Positions 24,564 through 33,322 of a stretch of DNA of 39,407 bases are shown here, in pieces (position 1 is the stretch's first letter; every line of letters begins with the position of its first letter). The position numbers and the translations under genes were made by a program. The notes beneath the pieces are model-generated. The model was not told where the DNA came from and did no database searches. It saw nothing but the letters and a program-made list of their open reading frames with translations. Source of the DNA: Candidatus Zhuqueibacterota bacterium (GTDB lineage Bacteria; Zhuqueibacterota; Zhuqueibacteria; Oceanimicrobiales; Oceanimicrobiaceae); contig JAJDAE010000101.1 in NCBI GenBank assembly GCA_029262035.1, positions 1-39,407 of the forward strand, in the 5' to 3' direction.

Positions 24564-25343
24564 ATGTTTATAGAAACCCACGCCCATCTTTATTTCGATA
24601 AATTTGATGAAGATTGCGACGATGTAATACAGCGTGCGTTTGATGCTGACGTCAAAAAAATTATCAACATAGCGACGGATTTGGAAACCAGCAAAACGTG
24701 CCTTGAGTTGGCGGGGAAATATGCTGAGCTGTATGCGACGGTTGGATTTCATCCGACAGATGCTGCCAAGTTAACGGATGCTTCCTTCGAGGAATTACGC
24801 CATTTGGCTGCTCGGGAAAAAGTGGTTGCCATCGGTGAAATCGGTATGGATTTTTACTGGGATACTTGTCCGCCGGATATTCAGGAGGCCGGGTTCAGGC
24901 GTCAAATTAACTTCGCGAAGGAAATCGGTTTGCCGATTGTCATTCACAATCGCGAGGCTGCAACCGACATTTTACGGATTTTAAAGTCCGAAGGAGTTGA
25001 AGGACTCACCGGGGTTTTTCACTGTTTTTCCGAAGATGTTAACATTGCAGCCGAGGTTCTTGAACTCGGCTTTTATATTTCATTTACTGGCAACCTCACA
25101 TTCAAAAAGTCTAAACTGCCTGAAGTTGCTCAAGAGATTCCCCTTGACAGGCTGCTCCTGGAAACCGATTGCCCATTTTTGTCGCCGGAGCCCAAACGCG
25201 GCCGACGCAATGAACCGGCGCATGTGATTTATATCGCTCAAAAATTGGCTGAAATTAAAGACGTTGAACTTGCTGAAATTGAAACCGCGACGACCGAAAA
25301 TGCGATTCGTCTATTCGGGTTAGGTGAAAAGGCGCGCGTGTGA
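24564..25343 (+). CDS. tatD: TatD family metal-dependent DNase
   Basis: This 259-residue TIM-barrel hydrolase of the amidohydrolase superfamily contains all the metal ligands. They are His6 and His8 (ETHAHL), Glu92 (GEIGMD), His128 (IHNRE), His153 (VFHCFSED) and Asp202 (LLLETDCPFLSP). TatD enzymes act as 3'-5' exonucleases on DNA and RNA and in some bacteria help repair oxidative damage. The stop TGA overlaps the GTG start of ksgA as GTGA, so the two are probably translationally coupled. The tatD-ksgA order is a widely conserved arrangement. Confidence 0.94.
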   Translation: MFIETHAHLYFDKFDEDCDDVIQRAFDADVKKIINIATDLETSKTCLELAGKYAELYATVGFHPTDAAKLTDASFEELRHLAAREKVVAIGEIGMDFYWDTCPPDIQEAGFRRQINFAKEIGLPIVIHNREAATDILRILKSEGVEGLTGVFHCFSEDVNIAAEVLELGFYISFTGNLTFKKSKLPEVAQEIPLDRLLLETDCPFLSPEPKRGRRNEPAHVIYIAQKLAEIKDVELAEIETATTENAIRLFGLGEKARV

Positions 25344-26128
25344 CAAAGATTGATTTTCGTCCCAAACAAACTCTCGGCCAAAATTTTCTGGTAGATGAAA
25401 ATGTTGCCAGAAAAATTGTAAATTCTTTTGCAGCCACCAAGGACGATGTTGTTATTGAAATTGGTGCAGGGCTTGGAGTTCTGACGAAATATCTGGTGGA
25501 AGATTGCAAACATCTCATCGCCGTTGAAATCGATCGGCACCTGATTGAAAAATTAAAAAATCAATTTTCCATGCTTGAAAACTTTACCTTGCTGGAAGGT
25601 GACTTTCTAAAAATGGACTTTGAACCATATTTTTCCGAACGCCCATTGCGGATTATTGGCAATATCCCTTATCACATTACCAGCCCGGTAATTTTTAAAA
25701 TATTTGAAGTACGCCAATTTTTTAAGAATTTGCAGCTCATGATTCAGCGGGAAGTTGGGCAGCGCATTGTCGCCAAACCCAGCACAAAAGATTATGGCAT
25801 TCTCTCTGTGTTTAGCCAGTTTTATTCAAAACCACAATTGGTCTTTCATGTATCGCCGAATGTTTTTAAGCCAAAACCGGATGTTGAATCATCTGTGATT
25901 AATTGGGATTTTGAAAATGCTCCCGAATTCCAGGTGAAGGACATGGAATTGTTTCGGGCCGTCGTCCGCAGTTCTTTTAACCAACGGCGAAAAATGTTGA
26001 GAAAGTCGCTGCAAAAGCTTCCGGGAATTTCCCATAAGTTGGGGGAAATAAAATTCGACATGCGCAAACGCCCGGAAGAATTAATAGTTGATGAATTCGT
26101 GGAGTTGAGCAATTTACTGAGTGACTGA
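25340..26128 (+). CDS. ksgA: 16S rRNA A1518/A1519 dimethyltransferase
   Basis: A 262-residue SAM-dependent methyltransferase that dimethylates two adjacent adenosines near the 3' end of 16S rRNA. RPKQTLGQNFLVDENVA is the signature beginning. The SAM pocket is EIGAGLG (40-46), and the catalytic motif IV is NIPY (108-111), within GNIPYHITSPVIF. A KPKPDVESSVI segment marks the C-terminal rRNA-contact domain, and SSFNQRRKMLRKSL is typical of the family. Start codon is GTG, overlapping the tatD stop by 4 nt. The mgtE ATG follows the ksgA stop after two bases. Confidence 0.95.
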   Translation: MTKIDFRPKQTLGQNFLVDENVARKIVNSFAATKDDVVIEIGAGLGVLTKYLVEDCKHLIAVEIDRHLIEKLKNQFSMLENFTLLEGDFLKMDFEPYFSERPLRIIGNIPYHITSPVIFKIFEVRQFFKNLQLMIQREVGQRIVAKPSTKDYGILSVFSQFYSKPQLVFHVSPNVFKPKPDVESSVINWDFENAPEFQVKDMELFRAVVRSSFNQRRKMLRKSLQKLPGISHKLGEIKFDMRKRPEELIVDEFVELSNLLSD

Positions 26129-26130
26129 TT

Positions 26131-27489
26131 ATGAATGACAACGATTTGAAAAATATAATCGACGATATAAACTTTCTCGCTGAAGAAAAGAACGATTCAA
26201 TGATTGTGAATATTCTTTTCGATGAGCATCCTTCTGATATTGCCATCATTATTAAGGGTTTGTCGAAGTCCAGCGGAAAACATGTTTTTAGTCTGCTCGA
26301 TGCGGATACTGCCTCTGATGTCATCATGGAGTTTGATGAAAGCGTCCGTGAAAAATTAATTGCCGACTTACGCCACGAGCGGATTTCTGAAATTGTCGAC
26401 GAAATGCCCTCCGATGATGCCACAGATTTTGTCGCTGAATTGCCCGACGATGTTGCCGAGAAAGTTTTGGAATCTATTGATGAAGAAGATTCCAGCGAAG
26501 TTAAAGAGTTATTGCGGCATGAAGAGGATACCGCCGGCGGCATTATGGCGAAGGAGTTTGTTTCCGTATTCTCCGGCGTCTCTGTGGATGAAGCCATTCG
26601 CGAAATCCGTGCAAAAGCGGATGAAGTTGAAGAAATTTATAATGTTTACGCCACCGATTCTGAGGGACATCTCGCAGGCTCTATTCCACTAAAAGAATTA
26701 CTTCTGGCAAAATCGAATCAAAAAGTGCAGAACATAATGGTTACAGATATTGCCAGTGTTCCGGTTGATTTAGATCAGGAGGAAGTCGCTAATATTTTTC
26801 GGCGATATGATCAGGTTTCCATGCCGGTGGTGGATAAAGATGGCAAAGTAGTCGGCCGTATCACCATCGATGACATCGTTGATGTGATGCATGAAGAGGC
26901 CGGCGAGGATATGCAAAAAATGGCCGGTATCGCCGATGAAGAAGAAATTCACGAAACCTCAGTTTTTAAAATTTCATTTGGCCGTTTGCCATGGTTACTT
27001 GTTGGTTTTATCGGCCAACTGGCTGCTGCATTTATCCTGAAGCAATTTGAAGCGTCCTTGAAAGAAATATTTATCGCCACATTTTTTATCCCGCTCATGA
27101 TGGCAATGGGCGGTAATTCCGGCATTCAATCTGCCACTATTGTAGTACGCGGATTGGCGTTGGGTGAATTGAGTCCGGGGAAAACATTGCAACGTTTAGG
27201 GCGCGAAATCCTCGTGTCACTGTTTAACGGAACGGTTTGCGGTGTGCTCTTATTTGCCGTAGTCGCGTTTTTTAATGATCCGGCATTTGGTTTTATCCTT
27301 GCCTTTTCAATGGTGCTGGTTATCCTGAACGCCACGGTGATCGGCGCCAGTGTGCCTCTGGTTTTAAGAAAAGCCGGCATAGATCCCGCCATCGCTACGG
27401 GGCCACTCATTACAACTTTTAATGATATTATCGGCCTTTCAATTTATCTGGGATTGATTACATTTACATTTAAATACTTGCATGTTTAA
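26131..27489 (+). CDS. mgtE: Magnesium transporter MgtE
   Basis: A 452-residue inner-membrane Mg2+ channel. The acidic superhelical N domain (about 1-130) contains EMPSDDATDFVAELPDD, where Asp/Glu residues bind regulatory Mg2+. Two CBS domains follow (about 135-195 and 198-258, the latter with PVVDKDGKVVGRITIDDIVDV). A plug helix and five transmembrane helices complete the protein. The pore loop motif GGNSGIQSATIVVRGLALGE is intact. When cytoplasmic Mg2+ is high the N and CBS domains close the pore, so control is by the protein itself. It sits between ksgA and recO with 2-nt gaps on both sides. Confidence 0.95.
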   Translation: MNDNDLKNIIDDINFLAEEKNDSMIVNILFDEHPSDIAIIIKGLSKSSGKHVFSLLDADTASDVIMEFDESVREKLIADLRHERISEIVDEMPSDDATDFVAELPDDVAEKVLESIDEEDSSEVKELLRHEEDTAGGIMAKEFVSVFSGVSVDEAIREIRAKADEVEEIYNVYATDSEGHLAGSIPLKELLLAKSNQKVQNIMVTDIASVPVDLDQEEVANIFRRYDQVSMPVVDKDGKVVGRITIDDIVDVMHEEAGEDMQKMAGIADEEEIHETSVFKISFGRLPWLLVGFIGQLAAAFILKQFEASLKEIFIATFFIPLMMAMGGNSGIQSATIVVRGLALGELSPGKTLQRLGREILVSLFNGTVCGVLLFAVVAFFNDPAFGFILAFSMVLVILNATVIGASVPLVLRKAGIDPAIATGPLITTFNDIIGLSIYLGLITFTFKYLHV

Positions 27490-27491
27490 CC

Positions 27492-28247
27492 ATGCCCTTA
27501 CAAAAAACCGATGGTCTTATCCTGCGCAGTATTCCGCTGGGAGAGACCAGTAAAATTCTCACCATTTATAGTAAAGACTTTGGCAAGGTTTCAGTAATTG
27601 CCAAAGGCGCCCGCAGCGCCAGGAGCCGTTATGGCGGCACGTTAGAAATCCTGAATCATATCTCGATTATTTTTTATTATAAAGAAAATCGTGACCTGCA
27701 TTCTCTAAGCCAGGCCGAAATCATCGACAGTTATTTGGTCATCAAAGAGGACTTGCATAGAACCGCCCTGGCAATGGCAATCTGTGAACTAACCAATCAA
27801 CTTGAAGTAGGGCAGGAAGCCAACCCGTTATTATTTCGTCTGCTTTTGAGTGCTTTCAAAACTCTGGATGATACTGAACGCCAACCGGTAAATATTTTTC
27901 GCGCTTTTCAAATTCACGTTTTCGATTTGATGGGCTTCCGTCCGGACTTTTTTAATTGTACCGGCTGCGGTAAAAAAATCGAAACCACCTGTTCATTTGA
28001 TCTGATGGCTGGCGGGCTTATCTGTGACGATTGCCTTGACCAGGGCACAGCCTCGATGCGTTTATACATGGAGACGATCAAAATGCTGCGTTCTCTGCAA
28101 AAAACACACATCTCAAAATTGCAACCGTCAGCAGAATCTTCCTCGGCCGTACAACAGGTGGATGAGTTTGTCCGTGTGTATCTGCGGTATCATGTGGATG
28201 GTATCCGCGATTTAAAGGCGCTGCGTTTTTATGATGAGATTGAATGA
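27492..28247 (+). CDS. recO: DNA repair protein RecO
   Basis: A 251-residue recombination mediator that, with RecR and RecF, loads RecA on SSB-coated DNA. The N-terminal OB fold shows KTDGLILRSIPLGETSKILTIYS and VIAKGARSARSRYGG. The zinc finger is present with Cys156, Cys159, Cys178 and Cys181 (FNCTGCG...LICDDC). A helical C-terminal part ends in the YLRYHVDG region. It starts two bases after the mgtE stop and closes the operon; a hairpin with a T-rich tail follows 70 nt later. Confidence 0.94.
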   Translation: MPLQKTDGLILRSIPLGETSKILTIYSKDFGKVSVIAKGARSARSRYGGTLEILNHISIIFYYKENRDLHSLSQAEIIDSYLVIKEDLHRTALAMAICELTNQLEVGQEANPLLFRLLLSAFKTLDDTERQPVNIFRAFQIHVFDLMGFRPDFFNCTGCGKKIETTCSFDLMAGGLICDDCLDQGTASMRLYMETIKMLRSLQKTHISKLQPSAESSSAVQQVDEFVRVYLRYHVDGIRDLKALRFYDEIE

Positions 28248-28316
28248 ATTCCGTCAAATGTTGTTATGAATAGATAGTCGCCCAGAAAATCATTTCGATT
28301 TAGACATTGAGCTTCG

Positions 28317-28345
28317 CCGCAAATACTTTTTTGCGGTATTTATTT
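28317..28345 (+). terminator. Candidate terminator after recO
   Basis: CCGCAAA (28317-28323) pairs with TTTGCGG (28330-28336) around a 6-nt loop and is followed by a T-rich run. It would end the envC-recO transcript before the next gene. The stem is only 7 bp, so efficiency is uncertain. Confidence 0.55.
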
Positions 28346-28370
28346 TATAAAAGTGCATTTGAGGGATTAT

Positions 28371-28850
28371 ATGGCTAAGTCAAAAAAGTTATTGAGAATC
28401 TTGTTTTATTTTAATGTGGTGATGTTTGTACTTTTCTTTGCTATAGCATATGGAATTGAAATCGTTGAAGCAGTTCCCGTTCGCGGTAAGTTTTATTTTT
28501 TCTTTGGAATTATATTGACTTTATTTTATATCCCATTATTTATTTGGATGAGCCATGAGTCACCATACAAAATTTACTTTGGTATGCTAATAATAGCCGC
28601 TCTATTTTATGTGATACCGTTCACACCTCGAAAAACATTTTTGAAGCATTTTAATAGAATTAAAGTTGGAATGGCATTTACCGAAGTAAAATCAATTATG
28701 GCTGATTATCAGGTTGGCCCTGTTCGCCCGAACTCTAAACGACATTACTATATTTGGCATATTAGTGATGATCCGCGTTTTAATAATGATTGGGGTGTTG
28801 TTACAGTTGATAATGATACTATAGCAAAAATAACATTTTCCCTTGATTAG
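28371..28850 (+). CDS. Membrane protein with BamE/SmpA-like C-terminal segment
   Basis: A 159-residue protein with three hydrophobic helices (about 8-28, 38-57 and 66-82 from the chosen start), then a soluble domain of about 75 residues. That domain begins FNRIKVGMAFTEVKSIMADYQ, which has the form of the BamE/SmpA-like (also BLIP-fold) element I.VGM...EV..I. It ends with VVTVDNDTIAKITFSLD, a strand that such domains often use to close. No function is known to me, and the domain call is pattern-based. The frame extends six codons to a GTG, but ATG 28371 with GAGGG 8 nt upstream is clearly better. The gene appears to stand alone. Confidence 0.72.
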   Translation: MAKSKKLLRILFYFNVVMFVLFFAIAYGIEIVEAVPVRGKFYFFFGIILTLFYIPLFIWMSHESPYKIYFGMLIIAALFYVIPFTPRKTFLKHFNRIKVGMAFTEVKSIMADYQVGPVRPNSKRHYYIWHISDDPRFNNDWGVVTVDNDTIAKITFSLD

Positions 28851-28886
28851 TTTTTAATACAATGCATTAAGGAATTGAAGTAAATT

Positions 28887-29582
28887 TTGAACCTCCCCAA
28901 ACCCCTTTTCACCGGAAAATTAATCAAACGCTACAAGCGCTTTCTCGCCGACATTGAATTGGACAGCGGCGAGACTATAACCGCCCACTGCGCCAACTCC
29001 GGAAGTATGCTGGGTTTGGCTGAACCGGGGAGCAAGGTTATTCTTTCCATAAGTGATAACCCAAAAAGAAAACTGCCCTACACCTGGGAATTGGTGCGTG
29101 TGGACAAAATCTGGGCATGTGTAAACACGCTCGTTCCGAACCGTTTGGTTAAAGAGGCTCTACAAGCCAAAATCATCCCTGAGTTGGCCGAATATTCTTC
29201 AATAAAACCGGAAGCAAAGTGGGGTGATAACAGCCGCTTAGATTTTTTATTGAAAGAAGATGACCGCCACTGCTACGTGGAAGTAAAAAATGTGACACTG
29301 GAGGAAGACGGTATTGCACTTTTCCCGGATGCAGTCACTGAGCGTGGCTTGAAGCACCTGAACGAGTTGATGAAAGTGGTTGATTGTGGGCACAGAGCTG
29401 TAATGCTGTTTTTAGTTAATCGAGGCGACTGTAACAGTTTTAAGCCAGCCACGAAAATCGATCCGAAATATGCTGCTACGCTTCAAAAAGCTTATGCCGC
29501 AGGTGTCGAGATTTTAGTTTACCGCACAAAAATAAATCCACCTACTATTGAAATTGATATAAAAATTGAAGCTGAGCTTTAA
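28887..29582 (+). CDS. sfsA: SfsA family DNA/RNA nuclease-like protein
   Basis: This 231-residue protein is a full-length member of the SfsA (sugar fermentation stimulation protein A) family. Characteristic segments are TGKLIKRYKRFLADIEL, the CANSGSMLGLAEPGSKV loop, NTLVPNRLV, SRLDFLL and CYVEVKNVTLEEDG, where Asp and Glu-x-Lys form a PD-(D/E)xK nuclease-like site, and FPDAVTERGLKHL. The N-terminal part is an OB-like fold that may bind nucleic acid. The start codon is TTG, with only a weak GGA-type ribosome binding site. Physiological role is not settled, even in E. coli. Confidence 0.93.
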   Translation: MNLPKPLFTGKLIKRYKRFLADIELDSGETITAHCANSGSMLGLAEPGSKVILSISDNPKRKLPYTWELVRVDKIWACVNTLVPNRLVKEALQAKIIPELAEYSSIKPEAKWGDNSRLDFLLKEDDRHCYVEVKNVTLEEDGIALFPDAVTERGLKHLNELMKVVDCGHRAVMLFLVNRGDCNSFKPATKIDPKYAATLQKAYAAGVEILVYRTKINPPTIEIDIKIEAEL

Positions 29583-29848
29583 GATGGGAACTACAATTTA
29601 ACTTTAAATGAGTGTATGCCTGTGGCTTAATATGATCAATTTTATAAGAAAAGATCTCAATGCAGTCATAAATATATTATAGCTTCTATCTTGATTTTTT
29701 TCAGATCTCCTGTTTCCCCTATCCCAAGTTCTATAATGTTAAAAAAGACAAAAAAGTGCGGTTTTAGTTCAACTATTTTGATTTCTGTAACGATACTAAT
29801 TGGGGTAATAAATCTCAATTAAACTAAATCAACCAAGAAAGGTGCAAG

Positions 29849-30373
29849 ATGGTAAGAACAGATATTCGTCCTACAGGCATTGAACGTTTTTTTTCCGAAG
29901 ACGATATTATAGTGAGTAAGACCAATCTAAAAGGGGAAATGACCTACGTTAACGACATTTTTATGGAAATCGCAGGCTATGAGGAGCACGAACTGATTGG
30001 CGTGCAGCACAATCTTATCCGCCACCCGGATATGCCGCGTTGTGTGTTTAATCTATTGTGGGATACAATTGCCAGCGGAAAAGAAATTTTTGCTTATGTA
30101 ATTAATATGTGTAAGAATGGTGACCATTATTGGGTATTTGCACATGTTACGCCAACATTTGATGACAACAATAACATCATCAGTTATCACTCAAACCGGC
30201 GGGTACCGGAACGTAAATCGGTGGAGCTCATTAAGCCAATTTATGCAGCACTCTTGGCAGAGGAAAAGAAGCAGGCTAACAAGAGAGAGGAAGTTCAAGC
30301 TTCAACGCAAGTACTTGTAGATACATTGGAGAATCAAGGGGTTTCTTACGACGAATTTGTTTTTAGTATTTAG
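29849..30373 (+). CDS. Aer-type PAS domain sensor protein
   Basis: A 174-residue soluble protein consisting of one PAS domain (about 15-125) plus a short helical tail. The PAS domain is the Aer kind: HNLIRHPDMP (54-63), LLWDTIASGKE, NGDHYWVFAHVTP with Trp95, and SNRRVPER. In Aer this fold binds FAD and reports redox state or oxygen. Here the protein lacks any HAMP or signalling domain and ends at residue 174. The next gene, 35 nt downstream, encodes a soluble chemoreceptor signalling protein, so the two may form a split aerotaxis receptor. AAAGGTGC precedes the ATG. A TATAAT box lies at 29732-29737, but no good -35 is seen. Confidence 0.88.
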   Translation: MVRTDIRPTGIERFFSEDDIIVSKTNLKGEMTYVNDIFMEIAGYEEHELIGVQHNLIRHPDMPRCVFNLLWDTIASGKEIFAYVINMCKNGDHYWVFAHVTPTFDDNNNIISYHSNRRVPERKSVELIKPIYAALLAEEKKQANKREEVQASTQVLVDTLENQGVSYDEFVFSI

Positions 30374-30408
30374 GGATGAGCCACAAAAATTTGAAAAGGA
30401 ATTGAATA

Positions 30409-31587
30409 ATGAAAAAAGACATGAGCGAAAAAGAAGAACTTAAGCTCTATCGTGAATGGATAAAAAAAATAAGTCAGGTTTGTGCGAGTTCGGCAAAAGG
30501 GGATTTAGAAGCCAGGCTTATCGGACTGCCGGAGCATGATGAAGTCAACAATGTCTGTTTGAGTATAAACAGGTCGTTGGATATCGCCGATGCGTTTGTA
30601 CGGGAGGCTGGCGCTGCGCTCATGGCAGCCAGTGAAGGCAAATTCTACAGAAAGGTGTTAACGCGAGGCATGTTAGGCTCCTTCTTGCTGGGTGCGAGAC
30701 AAATAAACGCCGCCAGCGAAGGAATGGAACGGCAGGCGCATGCCCTGGAAAAAGCAGAAGAAGAGCGAAAACAGTTGCAACAAGACTTTCAGAGTTCATT
30801 AAATGGTGCGGTTGAAATGATGACCGAGACTGTCGGAGAACTCAATGCCGCAGCCGATGGATTGGTTGGAGCTGCTGCCCAAACATCCGAAGATGCAATT
30901 ACTGTTGCCACGATTTCAGACCATACCGCTCGTAGCGTTGATTCTGTGGCCAATTCCACGAATGAACTGTCATTAGCCATCAATGAGATTGGTAAACAGG
31001 TTACGGAGTCGACTCGAGTTGCAAAAGAGGCCGTGGGTGAGGTTGATAAAAGCAGTACCCACATGACTGAATTATCCGAGGTTTCTGCAAGAATTGACGG
31101 CATTACCGACCTTATTACCGGAGTGGCCGGTCAAACCAATTTGCTTGCATTAAATGCAACTATTGAAGCTGCGCGAGCAGGAGATGCTGGCAAAGGGTTT
31201 CGCGTAGTAGCTGCTGAGGTTAAAGAATTGTCTAAAGAAACAAGAGATGCCTCGGAGTCAATTGCCACAGAAATTGAATCAATTCAGGCTGCCACTACCC
31301 AGGCTGTAGCTTCAATTGCTGAAATAAGCAACACAATTTCGCAAGTCGATAATATTGCTACGATAATTGCCAGTGCAGTTGAAGAGCAAAATGTAACGAC
31401 AGCGGAGATCAGTACCAATATTGCCGATGCTGCAGAAGGGTCAAAAAATGTTGAAAAAAGAATCGCCACTGTTAAGGAGGCTGCTAAAAAAACCACTGAC
31501 TTTGCATCAACGGTTAAGGAGGTTGCATCGGGACTTGCCGGCCAGGCGGATGAATTAGGGAAAGTGCTTGAGCAGTTTTCAGGTTGA
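30409..31587 (+). CDS. Soluble methyl-accepting chemotaxis-type signalling protein
   Basis: A 392-residue cytoplasmic chemoreceptor without transmembrane helices. The N-terminal 130 residues resemble HAMP-linked helical units ([40 protein letters not shown]). The remaining part is a long coiled-coil hairpin with the conserved tip [31 protein letters not shown] (given here by its position 241-271; tip residues QTNLLALNA), which binds CheA and CheW. The domain ends without a CheR-binding pentapeptide. Being paired with the Aer-like PAS gene, it probably receives its input from that protein. GGAATT stands before the ATG. No CheA or CheW is in the window. Confidence 0.9.
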   Translation: MKKDMSEKEELKLYREWIKKISQVCASSAKGDLEARLIGLPEHDEVNNVCLSINRSLDIADAFVREAGAALMAASEGKFYRKVLTRGMLGSFLLGARQINAASEGMERQAHALEKAEEERKQLQQDFQSSLNGAVEMMTETVGELNAAADGLVGAAAQTSEDAITVATISDHTARSVDSVANSTNELSLAINEIGKQVTESTRVAKEAVGEVDKSSTHMTELSEVSARIDGITDLITGVAGQTNLLALNATIEAARAGDAGKGFRVVAAEVKELSKETRDASESIATEIESIQAATTQAVASIAEISNTISQVDNIATIIASAVEEQNVTTAEISTNIADAAEGSKNVEKRIATVKEAAKKTTDFASTVKEVASGLAGQADELGKVLEQFSG

Positions 31588-31600
31588 TGAGTAAATGATG

Positions 31601-31624
31601 CCTCTCTGAAAAAATCAGAGGAGG
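31601..31624 (+). terminator. Weak hairpin after the chemoreceptor gene
   Basis: CTCTGA (31604-31609) pairs with TCAGAG (31615-31620), and CCT pairs with AGG outside a one-base bulge. The loop is AAAAA. The following sequence has scattered T but no clean run, so this is a weak candidate. Confidence 0.4.
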
Positions 31625-32084
31625 TTGTTGTATAGTTTCAATAATCATTTCGGGTTTTTTGTGTAGAAACAGTAAGCCTTTAAAGTGTTCAGTTGGGTGC
31701 CAATTTATATATCAATGAAATAGTCATTGATAGCTGTGACTTTTGCTGATTTTTTCATTTGTTGAGCCTTCGGTTTTTTTTGTCTTCTCCCTCTGTTCCG
31801 AAAACTAAATAAACAGCCTGGAGTCTATTCGGGCATCTCAAAACAGTCATTCAGGTATTGTTTCTCCTTGCATATTAGGGAAGTGCTTCACTTCAAGCGA
31901 ATAATATTTTGAATTATTTTCCACTCAATTTTTCAGAATTTAGTTTATCTGTTACCGGGAAGTCCTTATTAAAGCCTTTGTTTTTATCCCCGAAATCTCT
32001 ACGTTGTGTTTTAACTTTTCAATCAAACCAAGTATTAAATTTATCCGGAATTGATAGATTCTGAGAGAATGGCTTAGCCCATAA
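31625..32084. other. Non-coding gap of about 460 nt
   Basis: No gene with a ribosome binding site or recognisable product was found on either strand. The sequence is AT-rich with several T-runs. It presumably holds the end of the chemoreceptor transcript and the promoter of the following MFS gene, but I cannot point to a convincing promoter there. Confidence 0.5.
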
Positions 32085-33287
32085 ATGCTCAAATTCCTAC
32101 CCAAAAATCGGAGTTTTAACTTTCTTTTTATCGCGCAGGTAGTTTCGCAGATTGGTGACAGCATGTATACAATTGGCCTGCTCTGGCTGGTTCTGGAGCT
32201 GACCGGCTCGAACTCAATTATGGGTATTGTAGCGATGGTATCGTACCTCCCCATGCTGATTTTCGGTGTGTTTGCGGGTATCCTCGTGGACACGTATGAT
32301 CGCAAAAAACTGATGGTGAGTGCGGATATTTTCCGGGGTCTGGTTGTCCTGGTTTTGCCGGTGACTTACTTTTTAGGTATCATCAACATTGGTATTATTT
32401 TCTGTGTGTCATTTACCCTGGCGACTTTTTCAACCGTATTCAATCCAGCCCGAGATGCCTTTGTGCCCGACATTGTTGAAAAAGACAAGTTGCTGAAAGC
32501 CAACTCGATTATTCAATCGACCAATTTTGCGGCTATTCTGCTGGGACCGGCAATTGCCGGCGGATTGATCGGAACTGTCGGTGTTGCACATCTCTTTTCT
32601 TTCGATGCGCTGACTTTTTTCATTTCGCTGACGGCGTTACTTTTTATCCGGTATAAAAATATTAATCCGATTAAATCGGGCACTTCCGAATTTAAGGCGC
32701 ATTTCTTTGAAATTATTCGATTTGTGCATCAACATAAAAAAGTGCGCTTTTTATTGGGATTGACCGCAATCAATAATTTTTTTATTATGGGTCCGGCAAT
32801 CGTTGGTACGCCAATTTTTGTTAGAGAAATTCTGCATAAAGATGCCATGAGTTATGCTTTGGTGGAGTCATGCCTCGGCCTCGGTATGGTGATCGGAGCA
32901 ATTTTGATAAATTACCATAACCGGATTTTAAATAAGGGGCGTTTGTTGATTTTAGGATTAATATTTGACGGCGTCACTTATATGTTGGCCTACTGGTGTG
33001 AGAGCCTGCCGTTATTTATGGCATTAATCGTTTTCCATGCACTTGGAATTCCGTATATTGTCGTAACCAGGGTTTCAATGATTCAGGAGTGGGTGGACTC
33101 TAAACAGCTTGGCCGCGTATTTAGCCTTCTAAATATGAGCGTGATCGGCGTAACCGCCATAACCACCGGCGCTACGGGTTGGCTTTCCGACCTGATTCCG
33201 ATCAATGTCATTTTTGGGATTTTCGGATTTTTGGGTATGATGTGTGGCTTGGTATCATATTTTTACAAAGAACTGCGGGAGAGTTAA
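32085..33287 (+). CDS. MFS transporter, EntS/MFS_3-like exporter
   Basis: A 400-residue polytopic membrane protein. SFNFLFIAQVVSQIGDSMYTIGLLWL and SNSIMGIVAMVSYLPMLIFGVFAG (positions about 9-34 and 42-65) are the start typical of the enterobactin-exporter-like MFS_3 group. VDTYDRKKLMV is the loop 2-3 motif. FNPARDAFVPDIVEKDKLLKANSI and LLGPAIAGGLIG are further hallmarks. About 11-12 helices are visible. These proteins export siderophores, macrolides or unknown small molecules; the substrate is not indicated by neighbours. ATG lacks a strong ribosome binding site. Confidence 0.9.
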   Translation: MLKFLPKNRSFNFLFIAQVVSQIGDSMYTIGLLWLVLELTGSNSIMGIVAMVSYLPMLIFGVFAGILVDTYDRKKLMVSADIFRGLVVLVLPVTYFLGIINIGIIFCVSFTLATFSTVFNPARDAFVPDIVEKDKLLKANSIIQSTNFAAILLGPAIAGGLIGTVGVAHLFSFDALTFFISLTALLFIRYKNINPIKSGTSEFKAHFFEIIRFVHQHKKVRFLLGLTAINNFFIMGPAIVGTPIFVREILHKDAMSYALVESCLGLGMVIGAILINYHNRILNKGRLLILGLIFDGVTYMLAYWCESLPLFMALIVFHALGIPYIVVTRVSMIQEWVDSKQLGRVFSLLNMSVIGVTAITTGATGWLSDLIPINVIFGIFGFLGMMCGLVSYFYKELRES

Positions 33288-33322
33288 TTGTTTTGACAGA
33301 ATTTACGAAGCAAAGGGCATAG

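Noticed and set aside
23618-24565. Minus-strand reading frame of 315 codons inside metG
   Set aside because: Entirely antisense to a complete methionyl-tRNA synthetase; Ser/Phe-rich composition is the usual shadow of codon bias.
31952-32305. Minus-strand frame of 117 codons overlapping the MFS exporter start
   Set aside because: Antisense to an obvious coding region, no ribosome binding site, no family resemblance.
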